Shown here: positions 7,021 through 14,080 of the stretch, piece by piece
How the letters are laid out: every line of letters starts with the position of its first letter
Position numbering within the stretch: position 1 is the stretch's first letter
Assembly (NCBI GenBank): GCA_964446775.1
Contig: CAYURA010000015.1
Span: forward strand, 1 to 18,144
Source of the DNA: GCA-002841655 sp964446775
GTDB taxonomy: Bacteria; Patescibacteriota; Patescibacteriia; Patescibacteriales; UBA12465
DNA length: 18,144 nucleotides
Reading direction: 5' to 3'
Program-made: the position numbers and the translations under genes
Notes under the pieces: model-generated
The model's input: the letters and a program-made list of their open reading frames with translations, nothing else
Database searches by the model: none
What the model was told of the DNA's origin: nothing

Positions 7021-8268
7021 ATGTTAGAGAATTTTAGACAACTCATATCTTTAGTTTTCCGGGCTCTTTTAAGTAATAAGACCCGGAGTTTTTTAACCAT
7101 GTTAGGAATTATCATTGGTGTGGCTGCAGTGATTTTAATTATGTCGCTCGGAGCCGGGGCTCAGTCTTTAATATTGAGTCAGCTGGATGGTTTTGGGGGT
7201 GATTTAATTGGTATTTTACCTGGTAAATCAGATGAAAAGGGCCCCCCAGCTTCAGTTTTTGGATTAAAAATCACTACTTTAACTACTAATGATGCAGAAG
7301 CATTAAAAAATAAAAATAATGTTTCTCATTTACTTGGCGTAGTCTCTTATTATAACTCTAGCGAAATATTCTCTTACCAAGATATAAATTATAGCTCTGA
7401 TTTAAACGGAATTAATGGTGATTATCTATTAGTTGAGACGAGTAAAGTTGATCGCGGTCGATTCTTCACTAGCGAAGAGTTAGACTCTAACTTACGTTTG
7501 GTGGTTTTAGGCAGTCAAGTGGCAAGAGGGTTATTTGCAAATAGTGATCCCCTTGGTAAAAAAATAAAAGTTAGGAATAAGTCTGTGACTGTGATTGGCG
7601 TTATGGAAGAGAGGGGCCAAGTTGGCTTTTCAAATTATGATAATTTAGTTTTAGCTCCATTGTCTTTCGTTCAGAAAGATATAGCCGGGGTTAATTATTT
7701 AAGTGCTATCAGAGTTAAGGTTGATAGTTCTGATAATGTTGATGAAAGCCTCTTAATGATTAAGAGCACACTGAGAGAAAGGCACGACATTGATAACCCA
7801 GAAGATGATGATTTTTCTGTGCGTAGCTTTAAAGATGCACTTGATTTAGTTGTTACCATCACTGATGCTTTAAGATATTTTTTAGCCGCTATGGCTGCTA
7901 TCTCTCTGATAGTGGGCGGAATTGGTATCATGAATATTATGTTAGTTAGTGTGACCGAGAGAACGAGAGAGATTGGACTTCGTAAAGCTTTAGGGGCGAC
8001 TAGACGCCAAGTTTTAAATCAATTTTTGTTTGAAGCTATTGCCCTTACCCTTGTTGGCGGTATAATTGGCCTATTTATCGGTACCATGTTCTCATATTTA
8101 ATCTCCATAGTTATTAGATTATTAGATTATAATTGGGATTTTGTGATATCCATCTCTTCTGTTTTGGTAGCTATTGGAATCTCTATTATTATAGGTATAA
8201 TCTTCGGTTATTATCCTGCTAAAAGAGCTAGTGATTTAAGCCCGATAGAAGCTTTACGTTATGAGTAA
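7021..8268 (+). CDS. MacB/FtsX-fold ABC permease, first copy
   Basis: This is a membrane subunit of the MacB/YknZ type (415 aa), with one N-terminal transmembrane helix, a large extracytoplasmic MacB core domain and three C-terminal helices. The first helix is at about residues 21-45 (FLTMLGIIIGVAAVILIMSL). The extracytoplasmic domain spans about 46-285, and the last three helices lie near 286-312, 335-370 and 378-402. The family hallmark after the second helix (GIMNIMLVSVTERTREIG, then LRKALGAT) is intact and is the coupling-helix region that contacts the ATPase. The C-terminus ends in the usual form, DLSPIEALRYE. The stop overlaps the start of the second permease gene by 8 bases, suggesting translational coupling and equal production. 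Confidence 0.95.
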   Translation: MLENFRQLISLVFRALLSNKTRSFLTMLGIIIGVAAVILIMSLGAGAQSLILSQLDGFGGDLIGILPGKSDEKGPPASVFGLKITTLTTNDAEALKNKNNVSHLLGVVSYYNSSEIFSYQDINYSSDLNGINGDYLLVETSKVDRGRFFTSEELDSNLRLVVLGSQVARGLFANSDPLGKKIKVRNKSVTVIGVMEERGQVGFSNYDNLVLAPLSFVQKDIAGVNYLSAIRVKVDSSDNVDESLLMIKSTLRERHDIDNPEDDDFSVRSFKDALDLVVTITDALRYFLAAMAAISLIVGGIGIMNIMLVSVTERTREIGLRKALGATRRQVLNQFLFEAIALTLVGGIIGLFIGTMFSYLISIVIRLLDYNWDFVISISSVLVAIGISIIIGIIFGYYPAKRASDLSPIEALRYE

Positions 8269-9490
8269 ATTATATATTGCCTTCCAATTAGCTTGGCGCT
8301 CTTTGCGTCTTAATATCTTGCGCACTAGCTTGACTGTTTTAGGTGTTGTTATCGGCGTAGCTGCAATCATTGTTGTTTTTGCCGCTGGCGATGGTGTTAC
8401 CCGTTTAGTTTCTGGAGAAATCGAATCATTTGGCACGAATATTATTCAAACTGAGACTAAGACGCCTGGTAAAGATGTTTCTGCTACAACTGAAATAACT
8501 AGCTTGAAGTTAAGCGACATGGAGGCAATTAATAAATTAGATAACATTAGTACTAGCTATGCTATGTCTTTAGGCCAGCAAAAAATAAGTTATGAGGCTG
8601 AGGGCAAAAAAGTGTTAACTTTTGGTGTCAGTGCCTCATATGTAGATATTGATTCCAAAACCAAAGTACTTAAAGGAAGTTTTTTTACTGAAGAAGATGA
8701 TGATAGTCAATCTTTAGTGCTAGTTTTAGGTTCAGAAATTAGCCAGACTTTATTTGCTAATCAAGAGGCTGTTGGTAAATTTGTTAGGCTTGGTAAACAA
8801 CGTTTTAGAGTCATAGGTGTTTTAGCTGAACAAGGCGGAGGCTTTAGTTTTCTGGACTTTAATGATGCGGTTTATTTGCCGATTCAGACTCTTCATAAGA
8901 AAATATTGGGGATTGATTATGTGATGTCAATGACACATCAAGTGTTAGATCTTAATTTAGCTGAAGAAACAGCTCAAGAAATAGCTTTGATATTGAGAGA
9001 TCGGCATGAGATTAATGATCCAAGTAAAGATGATTTTAGGGTATCTACAATGGCAGAAATGCTCGATACTTTGGGGACTGTAACTAACGCTGTAACCTAT
9101 TTACTTTTAGCAATTATTCTTATTTCTTTATTGGTTGGTGGCGTGGGTATTATGAATATTATGTATGTGACCGTGACTGAGAGAACTCCAGAAATAGGCC
9201 TACGTAAAGCTATAGGAGCAACAGCTAAAGACGTCATTTTACAGTTTTTAATAGAATCTTTATTGATTACTTTTTGGGGCTGGTTCCTAGGAGTTATTAT
9301 TGGAATTGTTGTCTCTTATCTACTAAGTATAGTTGCTCGTTATTTTGGTATTGATTGGTATTTTATTTTCCCTTGGTTTGGCGTATTAGCATCATTAATT
9401 TTTTCTTTAGTTTCTGGATTATTATTTGGTTATCGTCCAGCTAAACAAGCAGCTAAACTTGATCCAGTGGCTGCTCTAAGAACCGAGTAG
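8261..9490 (+). CDS. MacB/FtsX-fold ABC permease, second copy
   Basis: This is a second permease of the same fold (409 aa), a diverged paralogue of the preceding protein with the same plan. Its first helix is at about residues 21-45 (SLTVLGVVIGVAAIIVVFAAG), followed by a MacB core domain to about 278 and three C-terminal helices. It keeps GIMNIMYVTVTERTPEIG and the C-terminal form KLDPVAALRTE. The two proteins also share the sequence pattern around GS(Q/E)xxxxLFAN in the core domain, but differ over most positions. MacB-type permeases act as dimers, so adjacent non-identical copies with one ATPase gene suggest a heterodimer (inference). The start ATG lies inside the end of the previous gene, an 8-base overlap. 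No terminator is obvious after the stop; the next gene has its own promoter. Confidence 0.95.
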   Translation: MSKLYIAFQLAWRSLRLNILRTSLTVLGVVIGVAAIIVVFAAGDGVTRLVSGEIESFGTNIIQTETKTPGKDVSATTEITSLKLSDMEAINKLDNISTSYAMSLGQQKISYEAEGKKVLTFGVSASYVDIDSKTKVLKGSFFTEEDDDSQSLVLVLGSEISQTLFANQEAVGKFVRLGKQRFRVIGVLAEQGGGFSFLDFNDAVYLPIQTLHKKILGIDYVMSMTHQVLDLNLAEETAQEIALILRDRHEINDPSKDDFRVSTMAEMLDTLGTVTNAVTYLLLAIILISLLVGGVGIMNIMYVTVTERTPEIGLRKAIGATAKDVILQFLIESLLITFWGWFLGVIIGIVVSYLLSIVARYFGIDWYFIFPWFGVLASLIFSLVSGLLFGYRPAKQAAKLDPVAALRTE

Positions 9491-9569
9491 GAAAGGTAGA
9501 TAATAAAAAAAGATATTGTAGGAATTAAAGTGAATAAGAAAGAGAGTTTATAAGGATTTTTTTATTTTT

Positions 9570-9578
9570 TGATATTAT
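9570..9578 (+). promoter_or_regulatory. Distal extended -10 element upstream of the antiporter gene
   Basis: TGATATTAT follows a T-rich run, in the same arrangement as at 2852. It would give a leader of about 92 nt. No matching -35 is seen, and a better promoter lies closer to the gene, so this is a possible second promoter only. Confidence 0.3.
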
Positions 9579-9620
9579 ATTTAACTGTTAATCTATTCAA
9601 ACACTTAAATTGTTAGTCTT

Positions 9621-9646
9621 AGTAATTTTTACATAGTAATTTTTAT
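9621..9646 (+). repeat. 11-bp direct repeat across the antiporter promoter
   Basis: AGTAATTTTTA occurs at 9621-9631 and again at 9636-9646, with a 15-base period. It covers the -35 region and abuts the -10. It could be a pair of binding sites for a regulator, or chance in AT-rich DNA. Confidence 0.4.
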
Positions 9647-9654
9647 GTTATACT
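9628..9654 (+). promoter_or_regulatory. Promoter of the KefB-like antiporter gene
   Basis: The extended -10 TGTTATACT (TG at 9646-9647, hexamer 9649-9654) has TTTACA (9628-9633) upstream with a 15-nt spacer, slightly short but tolerable with an extended -10. Transcription should start near 9661, leaving a leader of about 16 nt. Confidence 0.6.
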
Positions 9655-9676
9655 AAAGCAGCAATCAACACTTATT

Positions 9677-11356
9677 ATGGAGGCCAATCTTTTCTTACAA
9701 TTAAGTACTCTCTTAGCCATTACTGTTAGTGTGGCTTTTTTTGTCAGGTTAATTAAACAGCCGTTAATTGTAGCTTATATTGCTGCTGGTGTTATTGCGG
9801 GGCCTTTATTTTTGAATATTATGCATGCTGGTGAATCGATGTATGATGCTTTTGCTAGTTTTGGGGTTGTGTTATTATTGTTCATTGTAGGTCTCGATTT
9901 AAATTTTTCTTACTTAAAAAAAATTGGGAAAGAAGCTTCAATAATTGGTTTATCTCAGTTTTTTTTCAATTTTTGTATTTTTTTTCCTTTAGCTTTGTAT
10001 TTTGGTTTAGAATTATCAGGAGCGGTTCTCTTGGGCTTAGCCTCGTCTTTTTCTAGCACGATTATTGTTTTAAAAATTTTAGGTGAAAAACAAGATGAAG
10101 AGTCAGTTTACGGCAGTCATGCTATTGGTTTAATGTTAATTCAAGATCTTTTGTCTATTCTAGTCTTATTATGGCTTTCTTTTAAGTTGCCTAGCAGTTC
10201 TATTAATAATGTTTTTTCTTGGATATTATTAGCTAAGATTTTATTAACTTTTTTTGCTATTATTGTTAGTGCTAAGTACATTTTACCTGTTTTTTTAAAA
10301 AAAATTGCTTCATCAGGCGAATTTTTATTTATTTTCACTATTGCTTGGTGTTTTGGCGTGGCGTCCATTTTACATTGGCTTGGTTTTTCGTTAGAGTTAG
10401 GAGCAATTGTTGCGGGTATTAGCTTAGGCTCATCTAGTTTCCAACAAGAAATTGCTAGCCGGGTAAAACCTTTGAGGGATTTTTTCTTAGTTTTATTTTT
10501 TATCCTATTGGGCAGCCAAGCTGATTTTAATAATCTATCTAATATTGTTGGTCCTGTATTACTTTTGTCATTCTTTGTTCTTGTTATTCAGCCAATAATT
10601 TTGTATCGACTTTTTCGTTGGCGACATTTTACTAGACGTAATAGTTTTTTGGCGGCTTTAACCTCAGGACAACTAAGTGAATTTGGCTTTATTATTCTTT
10701 TCGCTGGCATAGCCGCAGGTTTAATTGCGGGCAGGGAAATGGCTATATTTACTTTAGCAGCAATTCTTACTATCTTTTTATCTTCCTACATGATGACTTA
10801 TAGTTATGAAATATATAATTGGTTTTTACCATTCTTGTCTAGATTTGGACCTGATCGTTATCTCCAAGTTGATAATATAAAAGAAAAATTTACAGCGTTC
10901 ATTTTTGGTTATCATCGTACTGGTTGGAAAATTGGCGATGCTTTAAAAGATAGGAGCATAGATTATGCGGTAGTTGATTTTGATCCTACAAAAATTGGGA
11001 GCTTTAATAAACAAAAGATTAAATCTTTTTTTGGCGATGCATCTGATATTGAATTTTTACGAGCCCTTCCGTTGGAGTCAGTAAAATATATTATTTCTAC
11101 GATCCCTTCGCCTGAAGATCAGCTTTTATTAATCAAATTTGTACGCCAAGTAAATCCTAAGGCGGTTGTGATAGCTAGCCTGTATCATAAAAGGTATTTA
11201 ACGAATTTATATAATGCTGGCGCTAATTATGTGATATTACCTCATCTTTTAGGAGGTAGCTGGGTGGCTGAAGTTGTGCGTAATGGAGAACTTGGCCGTA
11301 AGGCTAATTGGCAAAAACATCGTCGGCAGCAAGCTAAAGATTTAAATGGTAGCTAG
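9677..11356 (+). CDS. KefB-like cation:proton antiporter (CPA2) with TrkA-N domain
   Basis: This is a monovalent cation/proton antiporter of the CPA2 family, in the cytoplasmic membrane, likely serving K+ or Na+ and pH balance. Residues 1 to about 385 hold the antiporter domain with about a dozen membrane segments. Recognisable marks are KQPLIVAYIAAGVIAGP in the second segment, the LLLFIVGLDLNF segment, SSFSSTIIVLKIL, and LELGAIVAGISLG before FFLVLFFILLGSQ. Residues from about 405 to 540 form a TrkA-N (RCK) nucleotide-binding domain with GYHRTGWKIG as the glycine loop and VVDFDP ending the second strand. The loop is GxxxxG, lacking the middle Gly of the standard GxGxxG form. No TrkA-C domain follows, and 559 aa is a normal size for this simple architecture. 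It stands as a single gene with its own promoter. Which ion it carries cannot be read from the sequence. Confidence 0.93.
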   Translation: MEANLFLQLSTLLAITVSVAFFVRLIKQPLIVAYIAAGVIAGPLFLNIMHAGESMYDAFASFGVVLLLFIVGLDLNFSYLKKIGKEASIIGLSQFFFNFCIFFPLALYFGLELSGAVLLGLASSFSSTIIVLKILGEKQDEESVYGSHAIGLMLIQDLLSILVLLWLSFKLPSSSINNVFSWILLAKILLTFFAIIVSAKYILPVFLKKIASSGEFLFIFTIAWCFGVASILHWLGFSLELGAIVAGISLGSSSFQQEIASRVKPLRDFFLVLFFILLGSQADFNNLSNIVGPVLLLSFFVLVIQPIILYRLFRWRHFTRRNSFLAALTSGQLSEFGFIILFAGIAAGLIAGREMAIFTLAAILTIFLSSYMMTYSYEIYNWFLPFLSRFGPDRYLQVDNIKEKFTAFIFGYHRTGWKIGDALKDRSIDYAVVDFDPTKIGSFNKQKIKSFFGDASDIEFLRALPLESVKYIISTIPSPEDQLLLIKFVRQVNPKAVVIASLYHKRYLTNLYNAGANYVILPHLLGGSWVAEVVRNGELGRKANWQKHRRQQAKDLNGS

Positions 11357-11371
11357 TCTATAACTTAGGAT

Positions 11372-11392
11372 TATTTTCATTCGAAGAAAATA
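11372..11392 (+). terminator. AU-rich hairpin after the antiporter gene
   Basis: A 7-bp stem (11372-11378 with 11386-11392, loop ATTCGAA) lies 15 nt after the stop. It has only one G-C pair and a poor U tract, so termination here is uncertain. Confidence 0.3.
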
Positions 11393-11452
11393 TTATAGTT
11401 TAAAGGACTCTTTGTTAATAATACTTTCAAGAGAATGATGAATAGATATAAT

Positions 11453-11507
11453 TTATTTTCATATTTTAATAAATTTTTTTCAGTCTTAACTTTGTTGGAG
11501 TTTATTT
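11453..11507 (+). repeat. 55-bp repeat, left copy, at a contig end
   Basis: This 55-base stretch ending exactly at the first N is identical to 11608-11662. Together with the 100-N run it is most simply the shared k-mer of two adjacent assembly-graph contigs, not a biological repeat. The apparent reading frame running from 11435 through the Ns is therefore not a gene. Confidence 0.9.
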
Positions 11508-11607
11508 NNNNNNNNNNNNNNNNNNNNNNNNNNNNNNNNNNNNNNNNNNNNNNNNNNNNNNNNNNNNNNNNNNNNNNNNNNNNNNNNNNNNNNNNNNNNN
11601 NNNNNNN
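11508..11607. other. Assembly gap of 100 Ns
   Basis: Exactly 100 Ns is a conventional placeholder for a scaffold join of unknown size, so the true distance between the flanks is unknown and may be negative (overlap). The stretch between the antiporter stop (11356) and the tspO start (11822) otherwise holds only the AU-rich hairpin, the two 55-bp copies and the tspO promoter. I see no gene in it. Confidence 0.97.
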
Positions 11608-11662
11608 TTATTTTCATATTTTAATAAATTTTTTTCAGTCTTAACTTTGTTGGAGTTTATTT
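11608..11662 (+). repeat. 55-bp repeat, right copy, at a contig end
   Basis: This is an exact second copy of 11453-11507, beginning at the first base after the Ns. See the left copy for interpretation. Confidence 0.9.
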
Positions 11663-11786
11663 ATTTAATAAATTAATTTTGAATAAATATCAATCTACTA
11701 TTTGTGTAATTTCGTAGTGTTGACTTAATTAGCGTTTGGTAGATTAATAATAAATTACGTAAGAATAGGAAAAATTTATTTAATTA

Positions 11787-11795
11787 TGCTATAAT
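11787..11795 (+). promoter_or_regulatory. Extended -10 promoter of the tspO operon
   Basis: TGCTATAAT is a perfect extended -10. It predicts a transcript start at about 11802, giving a leader of about 20 nt to the ATG at 11822. A TTG at 11801 would fall at or before the first transcribed base. TTGACT at 11720-11725 is too far away to serve as its -35. Confidence 0.7.
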
Positions 11796-11821
11796 AATAA
11801 TTGGCTGATGAATATATATTT

Positions 11822-12298
11822 ATGTCTTCTAAAAATTTTTTGAAATTGAGTAGTAGCCTAGCCTTAGGTATTTCTGGAGCATTTATAGGCTCTTTATTTA
11901 TTACTGAGCAATCAAAGAGTTGGTTTGATTCTTTATCTGATGTTCATTTCTATCCTTTCAACTACCTGTTCATCACTTTCCCGATAGTATTAATTATTTT
12001 TTCTTGTTTAGCTCTATATGTTGTCTGGAAAAAAATTAATAATACTAAAAGTTTTGTCGCTAGTTTATTGCTTTTTCTTCCTGTATTAATTTTTCATATT
12101 TTTTGGTGCTTTCTTTTTTTCTATTTACAAAACCTTAGAATGGCTTTTCTAAGTATAATTATAATGATTATTTTTTTATTAGCCATAATGTTTAAATTTT
12201 TTTTAATAGAGAAAAAAAGCGTTTATTTCCTAGTTCCTTATTTAATTTGGCTAATATTTATACTTTTTTTAAATTATAATTTATTGCTTTTAAATTAG
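11822..12298 (+). CDS. Divergent TspO/MBR family membrane protein
   Basis: This is a small five-helix membrane protein of the TspO/MBR (translocator protein, 18 kDa) family, whose members bind porphyrins and, in animals, cholesterol. At 158 aa from the ATG at 11822 it has the family's usual size. Alignable marks by eye are WFDSL (family WY-x-L) before a Pro-containing segment leading into the second helix, FWCFLFFYLQN (family LWSxLFFGL) in the third, and the C-terminal PYLIWLIFILFLNYNLLLLN, matching the typical PYLLWVxFAxYLNxxIxxLN. Several usually conserved Trp and Pro residues in the P-P-W-x-P loop are replaced, so it is divergent. The TTG at 11801 would add seven polar residues but overlaps the predicted transcription start, so I reject it. 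It is the first gene of a three-gene run, 4 nt before the nucleotidase gene. The ligand is unknown. Confidence 0.8.
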   Translation: MSSKNFLKLSSSLALGISGAFIGSLFITEQSKSWFDSLSDVHFYPFNYLFITFPIVLIIFSCLALYVVWKKINNTKSFVASLLLFLPVLIFHIFWCFLFFYLQNLRMAFLSIIIMIIFLLAIMFKFFLIEKKSVYFLVPYLIWLIFILFLNYNLLLLN

Positions 12299-12302
12299 AC
12301 TT

Positions 12303-13163
12303 ATGGACAATATTATTTTTAACGATATTGATTGCTATCAGTTAAAAAAAGATAAATTAATTAATGGGACTACTGATAAATTACATGTTATTACTGACTT
12401 TGATCGCACCCTAACTAATAATTTTATTAAGGGTCGAAAAGCGCCTTCGTTTATTGCCGCTTTAAGAGACGGCCCATATTTAAGTCCTGAATATTCTGCT
12501 AAGTCTCAGGCTTTGTTTGACCATTATCATCCTATTGAGTTGGATCTTAGTATAGACTTAATTGATAAAAAGACTTTAATGGCAGAATGGTATGATAAAC
12601 ACTTTGAGCTTTTGATTAGCTCTGGTCTCAATCAAGAAAAAATGGCCCAAGCAATTGATAATCAGTTGGCAAATTTAAGGCCTCTAGTAATTGATTTTTT
12701 AAAATTACTAAAAAAATTAGCTATTCCGCTTTTAGTCTTTTCAGCCAATGGGTTAGGAGTTTCTGGTCTAAAATATTTTTTTAGTAAAAGAGGTTTGATG
12801 TTTGATAATATAAGTTTTTTAGCTAATGATTTTATTTGGGGTTCGAATAATGAGGTCCTTGGAGTACGAACACCTATTATTCATCCGTTTAATAAAGATG
12901 AAACAATGCTTCATTATTTTGGGCTTGAAGAAAAAGTAATTAATCGTCCAAATATTTTATTAATAGGCGATAGCCTGGCCGATGCTCATATGGCTCATGG
13001 TTATCCTGTTCAGAATATCATTAAAATAGGCTTTTTAAATGATAAAATTAGAGAATCTCTTGAAGTCTATAATAAAGTCTACGATGGATTAGTGTTAAAT
13101 GATGGTGATTTTGGCTTACCACTTGAGATAATAAAAGAAATAATTAATTCAGATAATACATAA
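12303..13163 (+). CDS. Pyrimidine 5'-nucleotidase, UMPH-1/NT5C3 family (HAD superfamily)
   Basis: This is a predicted nucleoside-5'-monophosphate phosphatase of the HAD superfamily, matching the eukaryotic cytosolic 5'-nucleotidase III (UMPH-1, NT5C3) family, which prefers UMP and CMP. It has 286 aa, close to the human enzyme. HAD motif I is DFDRT (32-36), with Asp32 as nucleophile and Asp34 as acid/base. Motif II Ser147 lies in VFSANG, the motif III Lys in NKDE (Lys198), and motif IV is GDSLAD (222-227). Family-specific stretches are also present: a Tyr/His-Pro-Ile-Glu segment (HYHPIELD), MAEWYDKHFELL in the cap, IIHPFNKDE and KIGFLND. Together these distinguish it from generic HAD phosphatases. 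It sits 4 nt after tspO and 10 nt before the DUF1295 gene, and probably supports nucleotide salvage in a cell with limited biosynthesis (inference). 7-methyl-GMP activity, seen in one animal branch, cannot be excluded. Confidence 0.92.
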   Translation: MDNIIFNDIDCYQLKKDKLINGTTDKLHVITDFDRTLTNNFIKGRKAPSFIAALRDGPYLSPEYSAKSQALFDHYHPIELDLSIDLIDKKTLMAEWYDKHFELLISSGLNQEKMAQAIDNQLANLRPLVIDFLKLLKKLAIPLLVFSANGLGVSGLKYFFSKRGLMFDNISFLANDFIWGSNNEVLGVRTPIIHPFNKDETMLHYFGLEEKVINRPNILLIGDSLADAHMAHGYPVQNIIKIGFLNDKIRESLEVYNKVYDGLVLNDGDFGLPLEIIKEIINSDNT

Positions 13164-13173
13164 TTTAAATTAT

Positions 13174-13941
13174 ATGCATCAGCTATGGTATCTACCATTT
13201 TTAGTTTTCTTTTATATGGGTGCTTGGTTTTTAGTATCTTTAAAATACCGACGTTATGACGTGATTGATGTAGCTTGGGGTCCTGGATTCATTATGATTG
13301 TTTTAATAAGTATTTATCTTCGAGAGATGAATCTAGATGCTCGTTCAGTTTTTATCGTGCTATTAATTATCTTATGGGGCACTCGACTTTTATTTCATAA
13401 TTTTGAGAGAAATTTGCGCCAAGGAGAGGATTGGCGTTATCATAAATGGCACGATGGTAAATCTGCTAAATCCTTACTTGGTACCTTTTTTCAAGTTTTT
13501 ATGTTTCAGGGAGCTTTAATGCTGATTATTTCTTTACCTCTTGCCTATAGTTTGAGTTTAACTTTCCTGCCGATGTTTGATATAAATTATTTAGGACTTG
13601 GATTGGCTGCTTTCGGTCTAATATTGGAAACTATCGCTGACTTTCAAAGGACTAATTTTTTAAGAAAAAATAATAATAATAATAAATTAATGGTTAGGGG
13701 TCTTTGGCGTTATAGCCGTCATCCCAATTATCTTGGCGAGATTATTTTTTGGTGGGGAATATATTTTTTAATTTGGGGTTTGCCTAATTCTTGGATGCTA
13801 GCTATAGCTCCTTTAGTAGTTAGTTATACTCTTATATTCATATCAGGGTTACCTACTGAAAAAAAATATCAAGGAAGAAAAGATTTTATTGAATATAAAA
13901 GAAAAACCAGTCCGTTGTTATTCTGGTTTCCAAAAAAATAA
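13174..13941 (+). CDS. DUF1295 membrane protein (steroid 5-alpha-reductase-like fold)
   Basis: This is an integral membrane protein (255 aa) of the DUF1295 family, related to the C-terminal domain of steroid 5-alpha-reductases and to isoprenylcysteine carboxyl methyltransferases. The N-terminal mark is YDVIDVAWGPGF (about residues 28-39) after the first helix. Six or so membrane segments follow. The diagnostic cytoplasmic motif RGLWRYSRHPNYLGE is at about 175-189, with RHPNY at 182-186, and is followed by IIFWWGIYF; in this superfamily it forms part of the cofactor site (NADPH or S-adenosylmethionine). The basic tail (KKYQGRKDFIEYKRKTS) and final Phe-Trp-Phe-Pro fit the family. No substrate is established for bacterial DUF1295 proteins; a membrane lipid or isoprenoid is the natural guess. 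It is the last gene of the tspO group and converges with copA. Confidence 0.9.
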   Translation: MHQLWYLPFLVFFYMGAWFLVSLKYRRYDVIDVAWGPGFIMIVLISIYLREMNLDARSVFIVLLIILWGTRLLFHNFERNLRQGEDWRYHKWHDGKSAKSLLGTFFQVFMFQGALMLIISLPLAYSLSLTFLPMFDINYLGLGLAAFGLILETIADFQRTNFLRKNNNNNKLMVRGLWRYSRHPNYLGEIIFWWGIYFLIWGLPNSWMLAIAPLVVSYTLIFISGLPTEKKYQGRKDFIEYKRKTSPLLFWFPKK

Positions 13942-14011
13942 TATTTAATTGTTTAATCTGAAAATAGGCACAGGTCAATAAATGTGGGTCCGCCAAAGAG
14001 TTTTGATCTAG

Positions 14012-14042
14012 TAAGATAACTTTATATGTTAGTTGTATCTTA
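14012..14042. terminator. Hairpin between convergent DUF1295 and copA genes
   Basis: TAAGATAACT (14012-14021) can pair with AGTTGTATCTTA (14031-14042) with a two-base bulge and a 9-nt loop. It lies between two converging genes, where a two-way terminator would be expected, but neither strand has a clear U tract after it. Confidence 0.3.
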
Positions 14043-14080
14043 AATAAATAAGTATTGTTAGTTTATTATTAGTCATCTTC

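Noticed and set aside
9491..9569. Possible short peptide gene or terminator after the second permease
   Set aside because: The only frame (a GTG start) is a few codons long, and the T-rich run at 9558-9570 has no stem in front of it.
11435..11644. Open frame of about 69 codons running across the Ns
   Set aside because: Half of it is Ns and its two ends are the same 55-bp sequence; it is a by-product of the scaffold join.
11692..11745. Inverted repeat AATCTAC / GTAGATT before tspO
   Set aside because: Seven bases with a 40-nt loop in AT-rich DNA is expected by chance; no link to the promoter is evident.
11801..11821. TTG start giving a 7-residue longer TspO
   Set aside because: It lies at the predicted transcription start, adds polar residues not expected before the first helix, and the ATG at 11822 fits the local start context.
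13942..14080. Possible small RNA or tRNA between the DUF1295 gene and copA
   Set aside because: There is no cloverleaf and no paired GC-rich stem around the GGGTCCGCC stretch; only a weak AU hairpin is present.
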